From NCBI GenBank assembly GCA_007121785.1, contig SKJX01000159.1, positions 1 to 41,394 of the forward strand: 41,394 nucleotides of DNA, given 5' to 3'. The notes beneath the pieces were generated by a model. It had not been told where the DNA came from. It worked only from the letters and a program-made list of their open reading frames with translations, and searched no databases. Every line of letters starts with the position of its first letter. Positions within the stretch are counted from its first letter, which is position 1. This document shows positions 34,482 through 41,394 of the stretch, one piece after another. The stretch is from Nitriliruptoraceae bacterium. Lineage in GTDB: Bacteria > Actinomycetota > Nitriliruptoria > Nitriliruptorales > Nitriliruptoraceae. The translations under genes were made by a program, and so were the position numbers.

Positions 34482-37400
34482 TTGACCGGGCCAGGGGATG
34501 TCTCGACCCGCGCGGAGCTCGGGCAGCTGTTGACCGAGCTACGGCAGCGCTCTGGGCTGAGCCTGCGGGAGCTGGCCGAGCGGGTGGGCAGCAGCCCGTC
34601 GACGATCAGCGGATGGTGTCGCGCGAAGAACCTGCCGTTCCCGGCACAGACGGCGGTGTTCGAGTCGATGCTCGACGAACTCGGGGTCGCGGACACCGCG
34701 CCGTGGTTGGATGCGCTCGTGCGGTTGCGGCCGTCGGGGTCGCCGGAAGGCCAGGCGCCCTACCGCGGGTTGGAAGCCTTCGGTTGGGATGACAGCGACC
34801 TGTTCTTCGGTCGTGAGGAGCTCGTCGACCGGGTCATCGACCGGTTGGCCGACGTGGAATCGGAGGAAGCGCGTCCGCGGTTGGTGCTGATCGTCGGCGC
34901 CTCAGGTGTCGGCAAGTCCTCGCTGCTGCAGGCGGGCGTGTGGCCGCGGATGGTCGCGACCGGCCGGTCGTGTCTGGCGGTCACCCCGTCGGACCTCACC
35001 CTGGAGCGACTTGCTGCTGGACTCGCGGCGGTGCAGACCGAGCCATCCAGCGAGCACCGACCCGTCGTGCTGCTCGATCAACTCGAGGAAGCGTTCACGT
35101 CGCTGTCGGACGGCCAGCGCGGCGAGCTGCTCGACGAGCTGGCGTCGCTGGTCGGTGATCCCACCGGCGACGTCAGTGTGGTGGCGGCAGTGCGGTCCGA
35201 TTTGCTGGGCGAGCTGGCGGGATCGTCGCGCTTCGATGCGGCCATCGAGTCAGGACAGGTGCTGGTCGGGCCGATGCAGGCCGAGGAGCTGCGGCGTGCC
35301 ATCGTCGAGCCTGCTCGTTCGGCGGGGGTCAGCGTCGACGACGAGCTGGTCGATCTGCTGGTTCGGTCGTTCGCGCCGGACGGGCATGTGGGGGCTGAAG
35401 CACAGGTCGGGGCGCTGCCGGTGCTCTCGCATGCGCTGCTCGAGGCGTGGTCGCGTTCGTCGGGGGTTCGGTTGACCGTGGCGGACTACCTGGCCACCGG
35501 TGGTGTGGACGGTGCGGTGGAGCGGTCCGCGGAGGCGGTGTTCGCCACGTTGGATGCGGCTGAGCGTGACGTGGCCCGGCAGCTGTTCCTGCGGTTGGTG
35601 CACGTCGGTGACGGGCCGGTGGTCATGCGGCGGCCGACGACCTACGTCGAGCTCGACGGCTTGGTTCCCGACCAACCGGAGGTGCTCGGGGCGGTGTTGG
35701 ACCGGTTCATCGATGCTCGGTTGGTGACCGCGGGGTCTGAGCATGTCCAGATCGCGCATGATGCGCTGTTGCGGGCGTGGCCGCGGCTGTCGGAGTGGGT
35801 GGATCAGGCGCGCGATGGGTTGCGGTTCCAGCGGCGGGTCACCGAGGCCGCCCGGGTGTGGCTCGAGGCAGGCCGGGACCCGTCGGCGCTGGCACGTGGG
35901 GCGTTGCTCAACGAGCTGCGGACCTGGGCGCAGGAGGCGAGCGGTCAGCTGTCGTTGAACGACCGTGAGCGTGAGTTCCTGGACGCAAGCGTCGCTGAAG
36001 CGGACGCGCAGTCGGCCGCGGAGCGGCAGCGCAACCGCCGGTTGCGCCGGTTCGCCACGGCCAGCGCGGTGGCGGGGATCGCGGCGCTGGTGTTCGCCGT
36101 GGTCGCGGTCGATGCGCGCACCGATGCGTTGACAGCGCGGGATCAGGCGCTGTCGCGGCAGGTGGCGATCACCGCCGACCGGTTATCGGAGTCCGACCCG
36201 CTGCTGGCTGCGCAGCTCGCGGTCGCCGGCTACGAGGTCGCGGCGACCAGCGAAGCCCGCTCAGCGGTGCTGGATGCCGCAGCGGGGCCGAGCGGTGGCC
36301 GCTGGATCGGCGGGCCGGGTAGCTCGGCGGTCGCGGCGGGGGGAGGCGATCTGGTCGCGGTCAGCGACTCCTCCGCTGCCAGCGTGCAGCTGTTCACGGC
36401 CGACGGTGGCAGCCTGGGCAGGATCGGCCGGCTCGGGCTGGATGCGTCCGAGGTGGCGATCTTCGCGTTGGCGCTCGCCCCGGACGACGTGACCTTGGCG
36501 GTCGGCGATGCCACCGGCGAGGTGACGCTCTGGGACGTCAGCGACCCGGCCGATCCGACCCGGCTGGCTGGCGGGCTGGACGGGCTGGACGACGCGGTCC
36601 AGGCGCTGGCGTTCGCGGATGGTGGCGACACGCTGGTGGTGGCCGGAGCCGGGCCTGGCGTGCTGCGCTTCGACGTCACCGAGCCGTCCGCTCCGACGGC
36701 CCTGCCTGAGGTGGTCTGGGATCCGGTGGTGTGGTCGGTAACCGCAAACGAGTCCGGCGGACTGCTGGCCTTCGGGGCCGACGACGGCCACGTGCAGTTG
36801 TGGGGTCAGGCCGACCCCGGCGACCAACCGCTCGCCGAACTGCCGTTCGGGGACGCCGATGTGCTGGACGTTGCACTGGCCGATGACGGCCAGCTCCTGG
36901 CCGCCAGCAGCCGTGGTGGCGCGGTCGGTGTCTGGGAGCTCTCGGACCCGCAGGCGCCGGAACGGGTCGAGATCGCCGATGCGGAGTTCACCACCTGGGT
37001 GAACGCGGTCGCCATCAGCGACGACGGCGCCTGGCTGGCGGCCGGCAGCTCCAACGGCGACGTGCGGGTCTGGTCGACCGAGACCTGGACCCCGGTCATG
37101 ACGCTGGACCACCCGGCCGCGGTGACCGACCTCGAGTTCGCCGACGACACCACGCTTCTGTCGACGGGGGTCGACGGCACCCTGCGGCGGTGGCAGTTCG
37201 ATGACGGGTTCTCGGCATCGCTGAGCGCTGCGGTGTGGAACCTGCAGTTCGACCAGCAAGGGCGGGTGTACGGGTTCACCACCCAGGACACCGGCCGGTG
37301 GGACCGACCGGGCGGCGCCGCCTCGACCGGCGGTCAGATCCTCGAGGTCACCGACGACATCGAACGCTTCTCCGGTGCCGGCGCCACCACAGCCGACGGC

Positions 37401-38267
37401 AGCGTGCTCGCCCAAGGCCGTCGCGGCGGCGAGGTCCTGCTCTACGACGCGACCGCCCACGGAACCCCGCAGCGGCTCGAGACGCACCTGGCCGGCGCCG
37501 GCGAGCGGATGGAACGGCTGGCGTTCAGCCCCACGGGCGCCTGGCTGGCGGCCATCGGAGAGCGCACGCACCTGTGGCAGCTCGACGACGGCCTGCCCCC
37601 GGCGGGCGGATCGTCACCCCACATGCCGGATGCCGAACTGTCCGATCCGTCCGAGGGGATCTTCAACCTCGCCTGGAGCCCGTCGGGCGAGCTGCTGGCG
37701 GTCGCCAGTGCCGACGGCCACCTCTACCTCTACGCCGTTGCCGACGCCGTGCAGCCCATCGAACTGGTCGCTGAGATCGAGGGGCTCGGTGCGGATGCCT
37801 ACGCGGTCGCGTTCCACCCCGACCGTCCGATCCTCGCGGGCGCCGGGACCGAGGGCCACGTCCGGCTCTGGGACTTCAGCGACCCGACCGACCCGCAGCT
37901 GGTCGGTGAGCCGGTCGTGGGCCCACCCGGCCGGATCTTCGACGTCGCGTTCGACACGACCGGCCAGCAACTCGCCGCGGCAGCCGTCGACGGCAGTACC
38001 TGGGTGTGGACCCTGGGTGACGACGACACCGCCCAGCGCTACGCCACGCTCGACACCGGTGGTGCGGCCGCCTACGCGGTCGCGTTCGCGCCGGACGCGC
38101 CCCACCTGGCCGCCGGCGCCTCCGACGGCTCACTGCACCTCTGGCACTTCGACACCTCGGCGGCCGTCGACCAGATCTGCGACGCCCTCGGCGACACCAT
38201 CGCCCCCGACGAGTGGGAACGCTTCCTGCCCGATCGCACCTACGACCCGCCCTGCCGAGATCCGTAG
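34482..38267 (+). CDS. XRE-HTH - nSTAND NTPase - WD40 repeat protein
   Basis: A 1261-residue STAND-type signalling ATPase. Residues about 12-50 form an XRE-like helix-turn-helix (LTELRQRSGLSLRELAERVG, then STISGW). The PYRGLEAFGWDD and FFGRE entry motif of nSTAND1 follows at 93-112, Walker A GASGVGKSS at 139-147, and Walker B VVLLDQLEEAF at 195-205. The helical regulatory part contains IAHDALLRAWPRLSEWV near 425. A single membrane helix (ASAVAGIAALVFAVVAV) sits at about 526-543. From about 600 to 1240 WD40 blades follow (for example VTLWDVSDP, GHVRLWDFSDP, LHLWHFD). TTG 34482 with nearby GAGGTG/AGGGG is the likely start. Such proteins sense a ligand with the propeller and oligomerise; a defence or regulatory role is possible. 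Confidence 0.92.
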   Translation: MTGPGDVSTRAELGQLLTELRQRSGLSLRELAERVGSSPSTISGWCRAKNLPFPAQTAVFESMLDELGVADTAPWLDALVRLRPSGSPEGQAPYRGLEAFGWDDSDLFFGREELVDRVIDRLADVESEEARPRLVLIVGASGVGKSSLLQAGVWPRMVATGRSCLAVTPSDLTLERLAAGLAAVQTEPSSEHRPVVLLDQLEEAFTSLSDGQRGELLDELASLVGDPTGDVSVVAAVRSDLLGELAGSSRFDAAIESGQVLVGPMQAEELRRAIVEPARSAGVSVDDELVDLLVRSFAPDGHVGAEAQVGALPVLSHALLEAWSRSSGVRLTVADYLATGGVDGAVERSAEAVFATLDAAERDVARQLFLRLVHVGDGPVVMRRPTTYVELDGLVPDQPEVLGAVLDRFIDARLVTAGSEHVQIAHDALLRAWPRLSEWVDQARDGLRFQRRVTEAARVWLEAGRDPSALARGALLNELRTWAQEASGQLSLNDREREFLDASVAEADAQSAAERQRNRRLRRFATASAVAGIAALVFAVVAVDARTDALTARDQALSRQVAITADRLSESDPLLAAQLAVAGYEVAATSEARSAVLDAAAGPSGGRWIGGPGSSAVAAGGGDLVAVSDSSAASVQLFTADGGSLGRIGRLGLDASEVAIFALALAPDDVTLAVGDATGEVTLWDVSDPADPTRLAGGLDGLDDAVQALAFADGGDTLVVAGAGPGVLRFDVTEPSAPTALPEVVWDPVVWSVTANESGGLLAFGADDGHVQLWGQADPGDQPLAELPFGDADVLDVALADDGQLLAASSRGGAVGVWELSDPQAPERVEIADAEFTTWVNAVAISDDGAWLAAGSSNGDVRVWSTETWTPVMTLDHPAAVTDLEFADDTTLLSTGVDGTLRRWQFDDGFSASLSAAVWNLQFDQQGRVYGFTTQDTGRWDRPGGAASTGGQILEVTDDIERFSGAGATTADGSVLAQGRRGGEVLLYDATAHGTPQRLETHLAGAGERMERLAFSPTGAWLAAIGERTHLWQLDDGLPPAGGSSPHMPDAELSDPSEGIFNLAWSPSGELLAVASADGHLYLYAVADAVQPIELVAEIEGLGADAYAVAFHPDRPILAGAGTEGHVRLWDFSDPTDPQLVGEPVVGPPGRIFDVAFDTTGQQLAAAAVDGSTWVWTLGDDDTAQRYATLDTGGAAAYAVAFAPDAPHLAAGASDGSLHLWHFDTSAAVDQICDALGDTIAPDEWERFLPDRTYDPPCRDP

Positions 38268-38304
38268 GTGCCCGAGCAGCACGGTCATGACCGGTGGGTG
38301 GCCG

Positions 38305-39594
38305 TCAGGAATGGTTGTGGCCGAAGAGCGTCGTGGTGCCGTCGGGCAGTTGGAGCCTGGCGACCAGGTGCTCTGTCGGCCAGTCGGCGTCGAGTTCGAC
38401 CGGCGCCAGGTCCGCTTGGCCGCTCTCAAGTTCCACGGCCATGGTCGCCGCTAGACAGCCGTGCCCTTGGCCGACCTCCTGCTCAGGGCACTCGGATGCC
38501 AGCTGAGCCGCGTCGAACACGCGGCGCGAGACGAACCACTCGATGGTTGCGGCGTCGGCGGGCAGCTGCCCGTCTCGGACCTCAAGCTCGAGTTGGGCCT
38601 GCAGTGTGGCGTCCGCGATGCTGGTGTCCAGGCTGGCCGAGGCCTGCACGGTTTGGCTCTCGAGGTCTCGCTGACGCGGCCACGGAGATGCGGCTTCGAG
38701 AACCTGGATGGTGTGCAACTCCGGCTTGACGTCGAAGGAGGTGCGAAGCGCCTCTGCCAACTGCTTGAACTCGTCGGGTGGTGCGTCGACGCCGGCCGTG
38801 ATCGCGACAGAGCCGTCCGTGATGCCCTGCCCGCACTCCACGGCAGGGTTCATCCCTGCAGCGGAGAGCAGCTTCGGTCCGACCAGCAGCGCCAGCATGC
38901 CAATCCTGCCCGTGTCCCGTTCGCAGGCGAGGTCAGCGGTCAGCTCTGCGAACAGTTGGGTATCGGCGTCCGCCAGTTCCAGGTGAAGCGTCTGCTCGGA
39001 GAGTTCGACCTCTGACGGTCTGCTCAGCGTCCATCGGATGTCGACCAGGTGGGCGGTGTCGTCGTCATCGCACACCCACATCTGGTCGTCTAGGCCGCCA
39101 TCCTCCCCGGCACAGCCCTCCCAGTCGGGGTGGTCTGACGTGCGGGTCTCGTGGACCTGCCCGACTGACAGCACCGAGTCACCGACGAGCCGGTCACCGA
39201 CGTCGTCATCGGCGACGCCCGGCAACACCACCGTGAGTGTGTCGCCGTCAACGTCGATGGACGCGTCGGGCGCGATCGCCTGTGCCCGCATGGCCAATGA
39301 GTCAGCGGCGACGTCGCGTTGCTCCTCGGTCGCTCCGTCCGGCATCTCCAGCACCAGCGTCGTACGCCTGGTGGCCGCCTCGAGCGTCTCGGCGTCCGGC
39401 GCTGCCTCGTCGGCCTCATCGGCCTCGTCGGTGTCGGGCGCGGCCGGTTGGGACTCCTCGTCACGATCGGGAGCTTGTGGCGTTTCCGGGGCGGAGGAGG
39501 TATCCGGAGCTAGTGGATCCGGGCTCGAGGAGCATGCAGCCAGCAGGCCGAGAGCCGCAGCCACAACCAGCACCTGCCCGGACGACAGCCGCAT
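38305..39594 (-). CDS. SecD P1-like domain lipoprotein
   Basis: A 429-residue lipoprotein: MRLSSGQVLVVAAALGLLAAC with the lipidated Cys at residue 21, then a Pro/Asp/Glu-rich linker (about 22-70). The mature part resembles the periplasmic P1 region of SecD: TTLVLEMPDGATEEQ..., SIDVDGDTLTVVLPGVADDDV (near 115-135), then DTQLFAELTADL, GRIGMLALLVGPKLLSA, and DGSVAITAGVDAPPDEFKQLAEALRTSF, with the strand-helix order of SecD but no membrane domain. The last third (ELEVRDGQLPADAATIEW onward) is unique. ATG 39594 is chosen for the signal peptide, although its ribosome site is weak; the much longer open frame upstream is not supported. It is convergent with the nSTAND gene 37 bp away. Confidence 0.78.
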   Translation of the reverse strand: MRLSSGQVLVVAAALGLLAACSSSPDPLAPDTSSAPETPQAPDRDEESQPAAPDTDEADEADEAAPDAETLEAATRRTTLVLEMPDGATEEQRDVAADSLAMRAQAIAPDASIDVDGDTLTVVLPGVADDDVGDRLVGDSVLSVGQVHETRTSDHPDWEGCAGEDGGLDDQMWVCDDDDTAHLVDIRWTLSRPSEVELSEQTLHLELADADTQLFAELTADLACERDTGRIGMLALLVGPKLLSAAGMNPAVECGQGITDGSVAITAGVDAPPDEFKQLAEALRTSFDVKPELHTIQVLEAASPWPRQRDLESQTVQASASLDTSIADATLQAQLELEVRDGQLPADAATIEWFVSRRVFDAAQLASECPEQEVGQGHGCLAATMAVELESGQADLAPVELDADWPTEHLVARLQLPDGTTTLFGHNHS

Positions 39595-39773
39595 ACCGAA
39601 ACCTGTCAGATCGACGACGCCGCGAGCGACGCACTGCAAGAACCGGCCACCACCTTCGTGCCGCCAGACACGCCGCCATTCACCTCCGCGCACGCAGAAC
39701 GATGCCGACCGCAAGCTCAGGCTAATGGGTTTGGATCGTCCGGTGTTGGTGCAGGATGGTCTGAAGCGTCCCC

Positions 39774-39962
39774 TCACTCGCGGGTCTTGCGGAGGATCAA
39801 GCCGATGCCGACGGCAACAGCCAGGATTGCGATCCCGGGACCAGGGTTGTCGAAGAACCACTGCCAGCGACTCTGGAACTCCACAGGCCTGGCCGACACC
39901 ACCATGCCCTGGCCAGGGGCCAGGTGCGTGGACAGGTACAGGCCTAAGCAGTTCACGTCCAT
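39774..39962 (-). CDS. Small single-TM protein
   Basis: A 62-residue unknown protein. The first 35 residues include VNCLGLYLSTHLAPGQGMVV and FQSRWQWFF, followed by one membrane helix (GIAILAVAVGIGLIL) and a basic C-terminus (RKTRE), suggesting an outside-to-inside single pass. ATG 39962 is supported by AGGAG 8 nt upstream. It lies 179 bp upstream of the SecD-like lipoprotein on the same strand. Confidence 0.6.
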   Translation of the reverse strand: MDVNCLGLYLSTHLAPGQGMVVSARPVEFQSRWQWFFDNPGPGIAILAVAVGIGLILRKTRE

Positions 39963-40365
39963 GGATCCGCTCCTGAGCGATGTTGTAGGCACCCGTCGGA
40001 AGCCCATCCCGACCGCAGCTGACCAGCCGCGTATCCGGACGCAGCAACGCAAGCAGTGAAGCAACCGGCTTGCCGCGCACCGCGCCCGGAGGGAAACCTC
40101 GCACAACGTCGAACGGCACGATGGTTGTGGCGCAGGTCAACGCCGCGGTCAGGGACGGATCCCTGGCGGCGATAGCGCTCGTGTCCTCACGTTCCGCGGG
40201 CAACCGGAGACGCAGGGAGTACGCCGAAGCCGTTCGAGGTTGTGCGAGGTACGTCCTCGGCGATGTGCTTCAACCGCGAGGTGACTTGACTCGTGCCGAG
40301 CATGGGTGGCTGGCCGAGCCCAGAACACATCCGGAAGCAGACCAAGCTACGAGACCGGAGCCAAG
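39963..40365. other. 403-bp region without a convincing gene
   Basis: GC content looks lower than in neighbours. A minus-strand frame (reading RDPSLTAALTCATTIVPFDV and on) and a plus-strand frame (NGTMVVAQVNAAVRDGSLAA) are both open but have similar, indecisive third-position GC and no good ribosome sites. A plus-strand TTGACT at 40286-40291 lacks a matching -10. It may be the remnant of a lost gene. No tRNA or hairpin stood out. Confidence 0.4.
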
Positions 40366-40599
40366 ATGTCAGCACTGGGGAAGGCGATCCGCACCCTGCT
40401 GGTGGGGTACAACGTCCTGCTCACATTCATCGTCGTAATGGTCACCGGCGGGCTCCTGTTCGGCGGTCTGACAGGAGGACCTCCATGGATGGTCCTGATC
40501 GCTCCCTTCACTGGGTGGCTCGCCTGGTCCCTGATCCGTGAGGACTGGGACGACATCCGCGCGATCTGGGTCAAGAGCGATGCTGACGGCGCACGATAG
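40366..40599 (+). CDS. Small two-TM membrane protein
   Basis: A 77-residue unknown protein with two predicted helices: about residues 11-31 (LLVGYNVLLTFIVVMVTGGLL) and 38-56 (PPWMVLIAPFTGWLAWSLI). The acidic C-terminal tail (EDWDDIRAIWVKSDAD) is probably cytosolic. ATG 40366 has CGGAG 6 nt upstream. It is 141 bp before the DUF2510/RCC1 gene on the same strand. Confidence 0.7.
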   Translation: MSALGKAIRTLLVGYNVLLTFIVVMVTGGLLFGGLTGGPPWMVLIAPFTGWLAWSLIREDWDDIRAIWVKSDADGAR

Positions 40600-40740
40600 A
40601 GGCCCGTGGCGATGGACCGAGCGGTGTGGGACAGTGGGTTGGTTCCGGGGGTGGTGGGAGGCGGCCTGGGGCAGACCCTGATGGGGCTGTGCGAGCGTCA
40701 GGACCCGTCGATAGCAGGCGGGCGGTAGAAGGGGCTGGTC

Positions 40741-41394
40741 ATGTCGTTGCCTGCGGCTGGGTGGTATGCCGATCCGCACGATGCGTCACGTCAGCGCTGG
40801 TGGGACGGGCAGGGCTGGACCCGCGATGTGCGCCCGGCGGCTGGCCAGCCTGCGAGGGCAGGAGCATCGCAGCCGGGGGACGAGCAGGGCGAGCCCGGCG
40901 GTGCTGCGCGGTCGTCTGGTGCTGGCGTTGGTGGCCGGGGGTGGCTGCTGGCGGCAGGCGGGCTGGTGCTCGCGCTGGCGGCGGGTGGCGTGGGCTGGCT
41001 TGCTGCCGGGCCAGGTGACGAGCCGGCTGATCCGGGCGCACCCTCGTCTGCACAGCCCGATGTGGCCGACGAGGACGCTGCGCCGTCCGAGGCCGAGCCC
41101 GAGTCCGGCGACGACGGCGACGACGGCGACGGAAGGCAAGAGCAGGCTGAGCCTGAGTCCGACGCCGTGATCGCTGCAGGCGGTGGGCACACCTGTGGTT
41201 TGGAGGCTGGTGGCACCCCGGTCTGTTGGGGCCCTGATGACGGGGGGGAGTTTGATCACGGCCAGGCGTCGCCGCCGGAGGGGTTGGAGCTCTCCACGAT
41301 CAGCGCTGGCAGCAGGCACACCTGTGGGTTGGAGGCTGATGGCACCCCGGTGTGCTGGGGCATCGACGACGGAAGCGAGGACGACGACGGCCAG
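40741..41394 (+). CDS. DUF2510 / RCC1-repeat protein, C-terminus outside window
   Basis: An open frame from ATG 40741 (GAAGGGG about 6 nt upstream) to the right edge, 218 codons with no stop. Residues 5-27 are a DUF2510 domain (AAGWYADPHDASRQRWWDGQ, then GWT). A hydrophobic helix lies at about 67-88 (GWLLAAGGLVLALAAGGVGW), followed by an acidic, probably exported linker (about 90-140). RCC1-type repeats start near 143: AAGGGHTCGLEAGGTPVCWG and SAGSRHTCGLEADGTPVCWG, about 43 residues apart, suggesting a regular propeller beyond the edge. The Cys pair in each repeat could form disulfides outside the cell. Location and function otherwise unknown. Confidence 0.85.
   Translation, partial: MSLPAAGWYADPHDASRQRWWDGQGWTRDVRPAAGQPARAGASQPGDEQGEPGGAARSSGAGVGGRGWLLAAGGLVLALAAGGVGWLAAGPGDEPADPGAPSSAQPDVADEDAAPSEAEPESGDDGDDGDGRQEQAEPESDAVIAAGGGHTCGLEAGGTPVCWGPDDGGEFDHGQASPPEGLELSTISAGSRHTCGLEADGTPVCWGIDDGSEDDDGQ

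Noticed and set aside
38282-38293. Palindrome CGGTCATGACCG after the nSTAND gene as a terminator
   Set aside because: Only 12 bp with no loop and no T-tract; too weak to call, though it lies between convergent genes.
39595-40203. 5' extension of the SecD-like gene
   Set aside because: The frame is open, but a start there would bury a perfect lipoprotein signal peptide (from ATG 39594) in the middle of the protein and would overlap the small TM gene at 39774-39962.

Overview
The window is very GC-rich (about 70% by eye), densely packed, and rich in GTG/TTG starts and GC-ending codons, as in a high-GC actinobacterium. Actinomycetota-type markers include a DUF2510 N-terminus, an XRE-nSTAND-WD40 protein of a kind common in actinobacteria, a SNF2 helicase coupled to a SWIM protein, and a LexA-type box of Gram-positive form. 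No rRNA gene is present, so a finer placement (for example a Nitriliruptoria-like lineage) is only a guess.

Layout. 1-1162: 5' part of an unknown minus-strand gene under a near-perfect SOS-type box. 1450-5409: a redox neighbourhood (SDR, FMN reductase, AhpD-like protein, two tiny membrane proteins, flavodoxin-like reductase, thioredoxin-like protein) ending in a strong hairpin. 5526-9596: a nucleic-acid-processing module with an HNH nuclease and an imine-reductase-like gene on the minus strand, divergent from a PD-(D/E)XK nuclease-SF1 helicase fusion that is translationally coupled to a MazG-like NTP pyrophosphatase. 9621-15728: BCCT osmolyte transporter, small membrane and secreted proteins, a decayed FAD-linked oxidase, a CPBP protease and a frameshifted serine hydrolase. 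15764-17885: ABC-2/YhgE-like membrane protein and divergently controlled TetR with two matching 21-bp operators. 18111-23126: propeller lipoprotein, SNF2 helicase, SWIM protein. 23141-24931: three membrane-associated genes on the minus strand.

25162-31419 is a tightly overlapping six-gene minus-strand operon: acetyl-CoA-synthetase-like ligase, E1 alpha, E1 beta and E2 of a 2-oxoacid dehydrogenase, a free-standing acyl carrier protein and a phosphopantetheinyl transferase. The coupling suggests acyl groups made by the ligase and/or dehydrogenase are passed to a dedicated ACP activated by its own PPTase; there is no E3 gene, ketosynthase or other acceptor in the window. This is the best candidate for an undescribed system here.

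31513-34158 is a degraded patch: an unknown gene with an in-frame TGA, cut off beside an IS1380-like element whose transposase carries a frameshift and a TAG. 34482-38267 is a large XRE-nSTAND-WD40 ATPase, convergent with a SecD-like lipoprotein; small membrane proteins and a DUF2510/RCC1-repeat protein running off the right edge complete the window.
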